From Haliclona indistincta (lineage: Eukaryota; Porifera; Demospongiae; Haplosclerida; Chalinidae): a stretch of 64,000 nt of DNA. Made by a program: the position numbers and the translations under genes. The notes under the pieces were generated by a model that was not told the origin of the DNA, did not search any database, and saw only the letters and a list, made by a program, of their open reading frames with translations. The stretch is from contig OZ024783.1 of NCBI GenBank assembly GCA_964017065.1, positions 3,583,665 to 3,647,664 of the forward strand. Reading direction: 5' to 3'. Of the stretch, positions 24,701 through 35,928 are shown piece by piece (within the stretch, counting starts at the first letter, position 1; every line of letters starts with the position of its first letter).

Positions 24701-26373
24701 TTTGAAAGGTCATTCCATACCACTATTCCATTCCACCGTTCCAGTCCAGCGATTGTATACGACCTGCATGTATGGTAGCTATGTTATCTTCAATTTATCT
24801 GGAGCTGTCTATGAACTAGTAATGCTGGAGTAGTCGAGTACTAACTATGTAGATCTTAGCTCAGCGCATGGGTATGTGTTCATTAGAACTCTAGTTCTAC
24901 TACTCAACCCAGTATCTATTAGGGAGGCACGGTAGTGCCTCCCTATGTAGGGTTGAATGGAAAAACAAGATGGCGGCTACATACAATGTATTAGCATTCA
25001 AACGCTGATATTTCGCCTAGTAATGAATTTTATACGTCCAAGGACACTCAGATCTGCTCTCTGGCATTGCCCCATCTTACAGGAGCAAGGAGATTGCTCG
25101 CAATTGTTACTAAAGTGATGAACCTGAAAACAGTGAAAATCGAGTTTCGTCATCTTCGTTTTCTTCTTCTTTCTTCTTTATTCAGTGCACCTAGCACCTT
25201 TACGCGAGCAGTGCCAAGACAAAAACACCCACGAACAGTCGTGAAATTCTCCCGGCAAGTGCCTTTCGAACTTTGTTTTTAGCGAAACGGCGATATAAAT
25301 TCCGCGATTTTTTGATCGTGATCCATTGTCAGCTAAGTGTTAGACGCCATTATTGTGATTGCGCAATACGCACGTGACTAAGCAGTGGTTAGCGCATGTG
25401 ACCAAGCACTAGCTTGAGTATCTCCGTGCCGTATGGATCACGGAGAACACATATTTGTTTGGAGTCTTCGAAGAACGGCAAGCTCGTATAGGATCACCAT
25501 TCTGCTCTTGCCAGATAATTATAACCGCCATACAAGTCTACAAACAAGTGTGGGCGGGGCTCATATGCTATGCATGCGTAGGCGAGCTGATATGTACAGC
25601 ATAACAATTATTTTTAGCCACAAGTTTAAATTTTTTTTATGGTGAAGATGGAAAAGAGAATGGTAATTTATACAAAGCAAAATTAATGATACAATAAATA
25701 GAAAAGTTATTACAAGATCGGCGCAACAAAGGTGCCACGGATGGAGATGGCATTGCCCCTTTGGATTGCAAGTTGGATTGCAAGTTTAAATTAGTTAATA
25801 ATAAAGAAAAGCCATCAACAACAGGAAAACTAAACTAATGGTGGAAACAAAGACGGCTCATTATGTGCATGATATTGAACTGCACTTCACTGAAAAAGAA
25901 CAAAAGGACACAAACAAGAAATCAAAAAGATTTCTATCGAAATCAAAAGGATGTAGGGTTGTGAAATGTACCACTGGTCCACAATGTAAACTAACAAGGA
26001 ACAAGCATGGAATGGTACCGCGATTGACTTGCTAACAGACCATGGATCCCTACATCAGTGACTGTACATAAGATCAATACTTTGTCACAAGCTGAATGCA
26101 TGTCAGGTGTCAGCAGTCAACAGCAACTAGCTGAACTAGCTATAGTCAACCACAGCAGCCACTGATGTAGGAATCTATGGTCTGTTAGCAAGTCAATCAT
26201 GGTACCATTCCATGCTAGTTCCTTGTTAGTTTACATTGTGGACCAGTAGCAGATTTCTTTATCCCTACATCCTTTTGATTTCGATAGAAATCTTTTTAAT
26301 TTTTTTTTTGCTTCTACTGATGAAGAGCCACAAGTCATTGTGGACTTATCCAAAGTTCCTGATGGCACTTTAG
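21713..26373 (+). CDS. Gene 1 3' exons, one split by nested transposons
   Basis: Exon 21713-21773 (VVAKLDPDEIVKQSP) equals the 61-bp exon of gene 2. The next exon opens at 21829 (ATPAQFSSTT) and is interrupted after 21855. It resumes at 24903-24918, is interrupted again, and ends at 26317-26373 with VDLSKVPDGTL plus a phase-1 donor. The flanks AGTTCTACTA (21846-21855 and 24893-24902) and TCTA (24915-24918 and 26313-26316) look like target duplications. Removing the insertions restores alignment with gene 2, except for one extra C (CAACCCAGT against CAACCAGT) that breaks the frame. The transcript is probably disrupted unless the block is spliced out. Confidence 0.7.
22292..22801. mobile_element. 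PIF/Harbinger-like MITE, 510 bp
   Basis: The terminal inverted repeat is AGGCCTGTCCACA and the flanking target duplication is TTA on each side. The word GTCCACACTG occurs at the left end and again about 54 bp inside; the inverted word does the same at the right end (AGTGTGGACGC, TGTGTGGACAGG). Open frames inside it are chance frames. Confidence 0.75.
22810..24790. repeat. Large fold-back region hosting element E2
   Basis: 22812-22900 (around GTCGTATACAATCGCTGGAC) is the inverted copy of about 24680-24785. 22912-23050 (around GCGCAATCGCTAGTGTAT) is the inverted copy of about 23315-23430. The two arm pairs together read as one long palindrome whose right arm was split by E2. There is no coding sequence. 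Confidence 0.55.
23432..24666 (-). mobile_element. Palindrome-tailed element E, copy 2 (inverted)
   Basis: It is the reverse of E1. The palindrome lies at about 23432-23815, the GATGGCGGC-equivalent segment at about 24608-24620, and the GGGAGGCAC/GTGCCTCCC hairpin ends in TAA at 24666. Two CACGTGCG words (24180-24215) and a GAAGAAAG tract (24398-24430) correspond to those in E1. The left boundary is approximate. Confidence 0.7.
24919..26312 (+). mobile_element. Palindrome-tailed element E, copy 3, inserted in an exon of gene 1
   Basis: It starts TTAGGGAGGCACGG, then GTAGGGTTGAA and AAGATGGCGGCTAC, and ends with the palindrome (about 25925-26305). TCTA flanks both sides. It carries about 140 bp not seen in E1 (about 25625-25790). 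It interrupts the codons between AACCCAGTATCTA and CTGATGAAGAGCC of the exon that precedes the second GTPase module. Confidence 0.75.
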
Positions 26374-26592
26374 GTAAACAAGCATCCTCTTTGAATTGCA
26401 TGCTTTAGCTCATGAGTCAGCACTTTGCTGTCTTCTGCATGGTTAGCTAGCAGGTAGGCACTAATACTAGTTACTCCAAACCTAACAAGCTCCTGCTGCC
26501 AGTGCAAACCAAAATAGGGAGCTAACATTACAGTGTGCATGACACGCCGAGGGTTTTGTGAAATCTGTATTGTTGTGTGTAACTGTTCTCAG

Positions 26593-29500
26593 GTGCTAGT
26601 GGATTGCAGAACAGAAGCCTTATGGAAAGACATATACAAAAGCATGGAAGATTAGACTTACTCTCGCTCAAATCTTTCTTTATTGGTCCTTCATGTGTGG
26701 GTAAAACCACAGCTCGTCGTCGTCTCACTTATGAGATTACTCACATTTCACCAGACGACATTATTCCTAGTACTGGAATAGATGCTCCATTAACAGTCCA
26801 GTTGCATCATAAGACTGATCAATCATCAGTGATCTTATCTGAAGAAGGATGGAGGAGTTTGGGACTTAGGGAGCAATGCCGGACATTGTGTAGCCATGTT
26901 ATCAACAGTCCATTGTCACCACTTTCAAGCAGCCCTACCTTACCAATGAGATCATCTTTGCAATCTACCATTCCTCCTACCTGTATTGCCACCACTTTGA
27001 GCATCTCTACTGCATTCTCTCATAAAGAGGTTACTGCTACTACTACAGAATCCATTGATGAGCTGACTACTACACACCATATTTATGATCCTATTGATGA
27101 ATCTTCTAATGAACCTGTTATTGATGATGATAAGCCTACCGATAAACCTACTGATAATCTGACTGATCTGATTGCCGAAATCTCCACACTTATTAAAGAT
27201 GAAGATTGGGAGTCTATCCGAGACAGACTTAAAGAGAGGGGTATGCTTACATTTCTTCACATATTTGATATTGGAGGACAACCAGAATGTCATGAGATTC
27301 TACCCCTGCTATTGCATGGCTTGGCCCTTAATTTAATTTTTCTAAATGTGACACAAAACCTGGACTCTCCCTACACTGTTGTATACAGGGATGATGACGG
27401 ATACTGTCCTATTAATTATGTGTCAGAATTTACTATCCGAGAGATCATCCAGCGTGCCCTCTGCAGCATTGCATCACTCCAGACTAGACGAGACCACAAG
27501 CCAGCAGCCATTCTTGTTGGCACCTACCTTGATCAAAGTAGTGAAGTGGATGTCTTTACACTAGATCAAACAATTCAGGAAGCATTCAAAGAAACAGATT
27601 TTATGAAGAATGACATTTTGTGTCAAGTCAGTGAATCAGAAGAGAAAAAACGATACATTCACCCGCTGAATAATGTCAGTAGTGACCCCAGTGATATAGA
27701 GAAACTACGTCAGCTAATAACAAACAATGTTCATCAACGCTTCGTGCCAGAGCCAGTATCAACATCTACCTTGCTACTTCATCTCATTTTGCGCCAGAGA
27801 TTTGAAATGAGAGGATGGTGCAGCTTAGAGGAATGTGTGGAGGTTGCTAATATCTGTTGCATTTCCAGGAAAGATCTTCTAGGAGAGAATGGTATCCTCC
27901 AGTTTCTCCATGACAGGTTTGGCACTATCCTCTACTATCGTGGCTTGAAGATTGGTCAGCGTGTTATCATCAACCCCAATATCATCTTGGGCCCTACCAC
28001 TGAGCTCTTTGTATACGCATTTGGTGCTAAGAAATCTGAGCCAAGAACAGCAGAGAGGATTCGAAGCACGGGGGAAATACCTCAACGCTTAATGGACAAG
28101 GTATGCTCATCCAAGAGTATCAAGAAAGCTGAAATCCCCACTAGTGAGATTGTAGAACTTTTAGCTTCTCGTTACATTTTGTACGAAAATACAAATGAGG
28201 AGACCACCACCACCTATTTCCTACCCAGCCTTCTTTTTCCTGACCACAATGTGGCCAAAGAATCCAACGATCCTACCGTTCTCTCTGGTCTATTCTATTC
28301 TCCAATACTCCTCTGCCCTTCTACGGAATTTTGTCCTCTTGGTCTTTTTCCAGCCACAGTAGTCAACTTATCCAAAAGAGAATTTTGGAAACTGGACAAG
28401 TGTAATAGATTTCGTAACAGAATTCGCTTTTATGTCCAGTACAGCAAAGAGAAGTTGCTGCATGTGGAGTTACGTACCCTGTCAACTCATGTGGAGTTTC
28501 GTATTCTTTCTAATAAGCCTGTCAACCCTCGCTTGATAATACAACTTCGTCGAGAATTGTGGGATGCCATTACCAAAGTCTCGTTATTTTATCCCCACAC
28601 ACAAAATGTCAAGTGGTTTTACGGGTTCTACTGTCCTCATGCTGTGGACTCAGGTGATCATCCTCATTTGGCTCTTTGCCAGGAAACAGAGGAACCGCAA
28701 GACGTGGTGTGTTCTCTGCCAGATTGTCATGGAGGACCAATTGCATTAGAGGATAGACACAAGTGCTGGTTCATGGTGAGTATTATAGGTATGAGGGCAT
28801 TCATATGGAAATGTACTGTTGTTACCACTCACAGGAGATACAAATGAATACTAATCCTCACAAAGAGCTGAATGAATCAACTGAAAAGCCCGTTCCTCTT
28901 CTCACAGTAAAGGAGCTTATGATAGAAGTCAGCAATGTCAGTGACTGGCATGCACTCGGAATACAACTGGATCTTAAAATGAGCCAGTTAAAGGATATCG
29001 ATGTTACCCACCATAAAGAGGGATTAAAAAGAATCAAAGCTGAGATGTTCGATGCATGGCTGAAGAGTTCTCCCAGTGCATCATGGAATGACCTAATCAA
29101 AGCATTGAAGGCTATTGGTGAAGATAAAGTTGCCTACCAAATTGAAGCCAGTTGCTCTGGAAAATCACTTGACACAACAGGTGAATGTTTAGTATTACTG
29201 AGTTGATGGATGTCTGCTCACTGTGTAGGATTAACAGTGGTCAGCAGTTCTAATGAAGCTAATGTTGGTTGTAGCACTCATCCATTGGTTGGAAAAGGTA
29301 TGATCACATTGCAATGTACATGCAACAATCATTATTATTTTTTGCTAGAAACTAAGAACTCAGCTGCAAGTACTAGTAAAACAGTGAGTGAGAAAACTAC
29401 TACAACAACTGTTGAAGGTGCTTCTGCAGAGACTTCACACCAGTATCAGCTCTGTAAGTTACACATAATTTCTATGTATAAAAAATTTAATTATTGTTAA

Positions 29501-29852
29501 TACTTTTCGTTTTATACATTTCTATTGGTAGACTGACAATAATTTTACTGTTTTATATACAGCTCGTTCAAATCTTCGACGTGTTGTAAGGGCTTTAAGG
29601 CAATACTCAGATTGGAGGAGTCTAGGATTTGAGCTGGGACTAGACTACCAAACACTTGAAACTATCCAAGAAAACAACCCAGGAGAGAAGGAGGCAGCCT
29701 GCAAGATGGACATGCTGAAGAGTTGGTTGGATGGAGAAGATGAGGTCACTCAATGTGGTGGACCAACCTGGCAACAATTAGCTGACTGTCTCAGACAGCT
29801 TGGACAAGATGCTCTTGCTCAGAACATCGAGCAAGAAATTTGCAGAGAATGA
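26593..29852 (+). CDS. Second GTPase (Roc-like)-COR module with two Death domains
   Basis: Exons: 26593-28775, 28835-29180, 29229-29297, 29349-29453, 29563-29852, all with GT-AG borders and matching phases. The first exon opens in phase 1 after an acceptor, so this is the continuation of an upstream exon. The exon ending at 26373 (VDLSKVPDGTL) fits exactly. Motifs are P-loop GPSCVGKT (about 26685), a long Ser/Thr/Asp-rich insert, FDIGGQPE switch (about 27264), LVGTYLD in the G4 position (about 27510) and a COR-like winged-helix region up to about 28770. Exon 2 holds a first Death domain (VSDWHALGIQLDLKMSQL). The last exon holds a second (YSDWRSLGFELGLDYQTL) and ends at a TGA. The linker exons are Ser/Thr-rich. 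It is probably cytosolic signalling machinery. If the upstream join is real, gene 1 has two GTPase modules. Confidence 0.85.
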
Positions 29853-30000
29853 CAATACCAAGCCAGTCCAGTATACTACAGAGCCTTCCGTCAAATAGTG
29901 CAGCCACCAACACCTACTACCCAGGCAAAGTAAGACACTGTCACACAATCAAATTAGTAAATGACTGAAAGGTAGTCGACTGTATTCTACTGAAGTGTAA

Positions 30001-30413
30001 ATCCGTGTTCGCACTGACAACCCGGGTCGAATCCGCATTGAAATCAAACACAACTTACCCGGGTTGAACTCGGTTAGTGCGCGTCCGCACTCGACCTGGA
30101 TTGATGCGAGTCAGGTCCATGCAGCAGTCCAAGGCAGCGCTTATAGCACTAGCACGAGAGCTTCTTAATTGACAAAGTAAGTCCTTCTCTAGCACTTGAG
30201 CGCTCAGGGAACGTCTCTAGTGCGCATACACGTGGCGGTGCCAAGGTGAACCTGGTTTCAACCCAGTTCAACCCACATACGTATGTGGGTTGGCTTAACC
30301 CGGGTTCAACCCAGATTCGTCAAAACCGGATCTCTGCAGATCGAGTGCGGACGCGATCTATCTGAGTTTAACCTGGGTTGAACCAGGGTTCGCGACCCAG
30401 TGCGGACAGGCCT
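30001..30413. mobile_element. PIF/Harbinger-like MITE, 413 bp
   Basis: The right end, read inward, is AGGCCTGTCCGCAC. The left end is the diverged ATCCGTGTTCGCAC. TAA flanks both sides (29998-30000 and 30414-30416). ACCCGGGTT-type words fill the interior, and GTCCGCACTC recurs about 76 bp inside the left end. It is not coding. Confidence 0.7.
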
Positions 30414-30540
30414 TAAAACTATCCAATCCCATTAATTAAATTGTGCAACATCAGAAAAATGATTGTAGTAATTTTTAATTTAAAAAACTCATTTGAAAAA
30501 TTTGTTGGGGATTTTTGTGTGTACTCTTCCGCAAATGAGC

Positions 30541-31226
30541 CATATAATCTCTTGAGGCCCTCCTCTGTGTGTGATCTGATGGACAGCAGCAAGAGTGACC
30601 AACCAGTCTCCTCTGCCCTCCTCAATGAGGTGAGCGAGTGCTGTCAGCAGCCTCAGCTGGAGTCACAGAGCCACTTGAGCTTGAGGAAGCATTTACGAAT
30701 AATTTTCTTTATTATTCTTTTCTACAGGTAGTGGCAGAGCTTGATCCTGATGAAATTGTCAAGCAATCACCATCAGTTGATGTAGAAGGTAAATTAATCT
30801 TATGCTCTTTTGTCAATTTGACATGTGTGCTTACATGTATAGCAACACCAGATCAGTCTTGTACTCAACATGTTCCTACTACTCAACCAGTATCTACTCC
30901 TCCTAATGAGGAAGAACCACAAGTCATGGTTGACTTATCCAAAGTTCCTGATGGCAAACTAGGTAAAAAGTACATCAAGTCTTTGAGTATCATTTCATTG
31001 TCTCACTATAGATGACTCTCATCTATCAGTGTTAGTGACAGCACTGAGTACAGTGTATCAATGGTTCCCACTTGGTATCCATCTTGGTTTGAGTCATCCT
31101 GCCTTAAAAACTATTGACGAGAATCAGAGAGGAAAAGTGGAGAGGTGTAGGATAGACATGCTAGACCTGTGGCTGAAGGGCCCAGAAGACAAGCGTACTA
31201 AACAGTTCCTTCAAAATGCTTTGTGA
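30541..31226 (+). pseudogene. Orphan 3' end of an ankyrin-Roc-COR-Death gene
   Basis: The segment aligns with the end of gene 2: the tail of the COR exon, then exon 30728-30788 (VVAELDPDEIVKQSP), the ATPDQSCTQHVP exon (about 30841-30961) and the Death-domain exon from about 31012 (VYQWFPLGIHLGLSHPALKTI). A deletion has removed the end of the first exon, its donor and part of the intron (junction at GCATTTACGAAT), so splicing cannot occur as in gene 2. The final exon stops early (GCTTTGTGA where gene 2 has GCTTTACAG). No Roc or ankyrin part precedes it. AKR copy C follows downstream, as after gene 2. Confidence 0.8.
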
Positions 31227-31589
31227 CAACTCTCTTCTACTAGTGAGTATAAGAGAAAATAGCTCAATGCACCAACTACCATGAATGCTAATGAATGCAC
31301 CATTAAGGCTTTTTATTAATGTAATGTGATTTCGAACAATAGTACAATGTGCTTACACTCCAATATCATGTGTGTTGTACTAAAACGTCTCAATTAATTT
31401 TATTACAGATAATGTGTTGTGATGTGTCATTTCATCCTCCCGTTTCTCTCATTATTGCTTAGTAATAATTATTTCTCAATACTGCCGACTGTAGTGCAAG
31501 TCATCATTGCTGATTATCACAGTAAGTATTACAGCATTGTCAATGACTTTATTATGACAAGTGACTTTATTATGCGTTTGTGATTATTC

Positions 31590-32718
31590 TGTCTTAATTT
31601 CTTTCTGCAGGATTTCTTTGTGCAATTTCTTTCTTTCTGCCTACTCTCTCAGTACCAGTTGAATCTCTCTTTCTTCTGCCGCTTGTATGATCCTTGCTCC
31701 AGAATGCTGTGACCTTATGATTATCTTACTAGAGCTCCTGCCTCATGATGCCCTCACAACCTAATCTGACACTCACTCCTTTCACTCTCTCTTTCTTTCT
31801 TTCTTTGATCCCCCTGTCTAATATGGGATCAAAAATTATTTAATATTTATATAAAAATTGATTGTTAGCAAGGTCGTGCACCGCGCCATCAGTCCTGTCT
31901 CCTGTTTGATCCAAGCTCTTTAAACTGGATCCACTCCATCTCACAGTCTTTCCTTACGTCTTATTTGATCCAAGTGTGATCATTGTTTAATTCTTCATAA
32001 TTCTCGACTCTATTTGCAGTTGATGGTCTCCATCAATCTCATGGTCTTTTCGATCCAATCTCCTCATACTGGATCATGATATTAATTCTTTATCACTGTC
32101 CTCGGCTAACACAGTTAACCCCTTGATCACTAGCTCATCTTCAACCAGTCTCAATCAATGTGTTCTCTCTTTGTCTACTAGAGCACTCTGAGCTATAAAG
32201 ACTCCTTTTCGATTCTCTTCGTCATAACTGATCAAGACTGATTCCAACCGCCTTCAACTCTCTAATCTCTCTCTTAAAGTCTCTCCTCGTTCTTTACCAG
32301 ATCTTGTCCCCAGTGAGAAGATCTACTTGTTATATTCTTTATTGCCGACTCTCATGCAATCAGTTAAAGCAAATCATGGAATTATTTATGAATGATCTGT
32401 GTGTGCATGATCATCACATTCTCAATAATTCTAAACTATGTTTCCACTTATTATGTTTAATTTTATGATTTAAATTTATTCTTTTCCATCACATTCAATA
32501 TTTTTCGGCACTCTTCACTTATCAATCATTCACAGGTTTCAATTTCACAGGTTCGTTTCGTTTTATATCATAAAATATTGTGCAAAACTCAAAAAAATAC
32601 ACCATGGTTTCCATGGTAAAAAAACTAGTTATACCGTCTAATTTTAAATCTTCGCGCCTTTTTGTGATAACGAGCCACGCCTTCTTTTGAGGTGCTTTGT
32701 TGGTAGAGAAAGTTCAGT
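31590..32718 (+). repeat. Spacer repeat upstream of AKR copy C
   Basis: This is the same GATC-rich spacer as 1723-2885, with the CCATGG-TTT-CCATGG inverted repeat at 32601-32617. 31230-31590 just before it is plain intergenic sequence with nothing recognisable. Confidence 0.7.
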
Positions 32719-34258
32719 ATGATGCGCTATCGCTCGTTCGGTGAGGGTGGAAGAGTACTGTTGTCTGTGATTGGACTGGGAGGCTCTGGATACGGGAGAA
32801 TATATGGAGAGTTTGACGAAGAGGTAGCGAGAGCAGGCCTCAGGTAAACCTGCATGTGCCACATTTAATATAGCCATTAATAAACTTGAACACAGTTTGA
32901 ACTGCTTCTACATATGACTAGGTGGTGTGCTTTAGCTGTTCTGTATTTCATGGCTACATTTTCTAGGTATGCTGTTTTAGAGAAAGGAGTCAATCTGATA
33001 GACACCTCACCGTTCTATGGTGAGGGTCTCTCTGAACTCTTCATTGGTCAAGCTCTGAAAGGTATCTCTCGCGACAAGTTCTTCCTCTCAACTAAAGTGG
33101 GTCGCTACACGTGGGCTGTAGCTACGAGATTTGACTTCACAGCCGACAGAGTGACAAAGAGCATCGAAGAGAGCTTATCCCGTCTACAGCTCAGTCATGT
33201 TGATCTCTTGCAGGTCCATGATGTTGAGTTTGCATCATCAGTTGATATGATAGTGAATGAGACTCTTCCTGCTGTCCAGAGACTGAAGGAGAGAGGATTG
33301 TGTCGATACATTGGTATCACAGGATACCCACTGCAACCACTGAGAGAGATCATCACTAGAAGCAACGTGAAGATTGACTCTGTACTCTCATATGCTAGAC
33401 TCTCTCTCTCAATGACTCTTCTCTCATCGACCATTTTGAGTTCTTCAAGTCACGTGGAGTAGCGCTCATCAATGCTGCTCCTGTCTCACTCGGTTTGTTG
33501 ACTCCTCAAGGAGCACGTGAGTGGAATCCAGCGATGGAGGATGTGAAGAAGGCGTGTGCTGGAGCAGTCCAGTACTGCACTGAGCAGGGAGTGGATATCA
33601 CTAGACTAGCAGTGCACTACTCAGTCAACCATGATGAGGTGAGAGCACGTGCAGATTACAGAACACATGGTTGCTCTCTACTACAGTTTTATACATGTAA
33701 TGAAACTCAACTCAGGAGTAAAATTATCTGACTCACTTCGCTCACTAATTTTGTGCCCTAAAATTCAAAAAATGTTACAGTACCATGACAAAATCCTGAA
33801 GATGAGGATTTCCCTCTAGCCCCAGTTTCTTCCTAGAATCATGGTCAGTTATCTTTGTACTAATTTGGTGTTTAAAACAGCCTTGATCGCTTCAAAATTG
33901 CTCCCAAGGACTTAAAATAGCAAAAAATGTCTTGGGGCATACATAGACCCCATATAAAGCTGATCAACCTTTAACACATAAAAATTCGACCTTAGAAAGA
34001 AATTGTATGAAAGCCAGAAACTGCTATGTCTCAATTCCTCTAGGTTGTTTCCACACTGATTGCCATTACTGATAAGGAGATGCTGGACAAGAATATAGCT
34101 TCCACTCTCACTCCTCTCACATGCAGAGAAGGAACGAGAGGCAGGAGGAGATTGAGAGGAGGTTCTTCCAGCTACTCCCCCAGAGGCACTGGGAGGGGGT
34201 GGAGCCTGCCAGCTACTGGAGAATGATGAGAGAGCAAGGACTATCACAACCAACATGA
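32719..34258 (+). pseudogene. Aldo-keto reductase copy C, two frameshifts
   Basis: All three exons can be traced. Exon 1 32719-32843 is intact. Exon 2 is 32967-33638 (672 bp instead of 670); an extra CT near 33410 (CTCTCTCTCTCAATG) shifts the frame. Exon 3 is 34044-34258 with a good acceptor (TTCCTCTAGGTTG). In exon 3 a TGCA insertion and a small deletion around 34122-34145 break the frame again before the conserved RRFFQLLPQRHWEG end and the final TGA. Catalytic motifs DTSPFYGEG, STKVGRY and VHDVEF are kept. It is nonfunctional unless the frameshifts are assembly errors. Confidence 0.85.
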
Positions 34259-35661
34259 TTAGGATGCTTGTTAGATACTATAAATAATTATTATACTTAT
34301 TCAGTTTTTTGGTAAAACTAGTAATCAAAGTGCGTTTCAAATCAAACTATATTTCAGCGACGTGGACCAGGTTAGGGCGAAATTTTCTACCCATATTATT
34401 AGTGCCCAGCTCAGTTTAGCGAGACACCAATGGGTTTTGGTGTTTGCACTGTGGTTGCTGTACATCAAAAGTAAAATCATTTATGAGGAGTCCGAATTTG
34501 TGTTTCTTCTTTTATCCAGCACACAGCTACTATATGCTTTACCTGTACAGTATCTGAATATATCTATAGTAACGAACTAGTGCAGTTTCACTGTTACTGT
34601 GCAGGTCTGTACTTTACCAAGTCAAATTCGGCTGCTGTACTCACTACTGACGGGTTAGCTCATAGATGGATAGCTGGACGTTTGTGAAGCTAAAGAAATA
34701 CCAGCTAGCTTAATAATCGGGTAGAGATCGGTAGAGTAACTGTTTATTACGGCATCGGTTTGTGTTGCTGCTATATGAATACAAGAAGATGGGTGGGGCA
34801 CGTATGCGTGGGCGGAGGCGGATGCCATTTGCTACATTCAAGAGCGCATGCGCTATTTTGCGTCTGATTCGTTTGTGCGTCAGCAACCTTTGACGAGGTG
34901 TGTCTCGTACAGTTTGATGTCCTACTAGTGCTTCATCTTGTGTTACAGTAAGTTTGGATGCATTGATTAGTAATAATCATTAATTTTTTTATCTCTAACG
35001 ATCATCAGATCAGAGCAACGTGCGAATGATGGTGATCTTTCCGTAGGAGCCACGCCCAGATTTTTGCCAGGTAACGATTTTCTGAATTAACTCTGTAGCT
35101 CGACTAGCAGAATTGGATAATAGCTTTGTTTGAATCATGCCCATTCATTTTATTATAATCTCACACCATGCAAGATGTGAACTCGTCTTAGACATAATTT
35201 TGTAGATAATTATTTACCAAAAATTTAAAATCAAACCAGTGCAGTGTTCTTTGACAATTTTTGTTAAAGATTTTTAGCTTCATGCGATTTTTGCATCTGT
35301 TAGACCGGCTATCATGCAGTTAAATTATCTACCTGAATGGTATTAAAAGAATTTTGCATCCATACATAAATTTTATTTAGTCGGTTGCCCTCGTACAGCC
35401 CTCGACTAACTAAATAAAGTCGGTTGTCCTTGTACAGTGTCGGGCTGCGCCCTTGACCGTTGCTCAGGCAACCCACTTTCCTGCAGTCATTAATGTCGGT
35501 TAATGCCCTCGCGTGAGGGCAATAACTAATACTTACTCTGTTACTGAATTCTGTTTTGTTGAAAAATTCAATAATAAATTCATAATTTATTCATTTGTCA
35601 AAGGTCACTTTATTAATGAATACTGCTATGTCACGAATAGTGAATAATAAAATGGTTATGC
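34259..35661. other. Intergenic stretch, no supported gene
   Basis: I find no exon with family features. At about 35380-35525 there is a hairpin-rich repeat (GTCGGTTGCCCTCGTACAG twice, and a GCCCTCGCGTGAGGGC palindrome) that looks like a small MITE relic. The rest is AT-rich and featureless. Confidence 0.5.
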
Positions 35662-35928
35662 TGTGCAATGAATATGCTCATACTCGTATGAACAACACCT
35701 AGTGTTTTGGTGAGCCAAGGTACATGAAATGTATGAGAAATCGTCTTCAACTAATTTTGTTGCCTCTGTCACGATTCAAACAAGATTAAAACTAAAATTG
35801 GTATCTTGTTGTTAAATGATTCTTACTAGGCTGCATGTCAGCTAATGCACAGCAACTCGTGATCATGGCTTTGGCACTATAAATTATCATGAAGTTTGAA
35901 AGGTGCCTAGTTAATCTGTCAGTGAGTA
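35662..35928 (+). repeat. Duplicated upstream segment (matches 6274-6534)
   Basis: This is the gene 2 counterpart of the segment at 6274-6534. It lies about 2 kb before the gene 2 start, compared with about 10 kb before gene 1. The difference is largely the transposons inserted upstream of gene 1. Confidence 0.7.

Larger units (their letters stand above)
21856..24892. mobile_element. Element G copy 2, inserted in an exon of gene 1 and filled by later insertions
   Basis: The block is flanked by AGTTCTACTA on both sides. Its left part (21868-22200) matches 13000-13320, including the GTTTGCATCTTACC and GTGTGTCACCCAACCTCC stretches. Its right end (24785-24885) matches 14591-14690. Between them lie a PIF/Harbinger-like MITE, a fold-back region and element E2. 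It holds no gene of its own. Confidence 0.6.
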
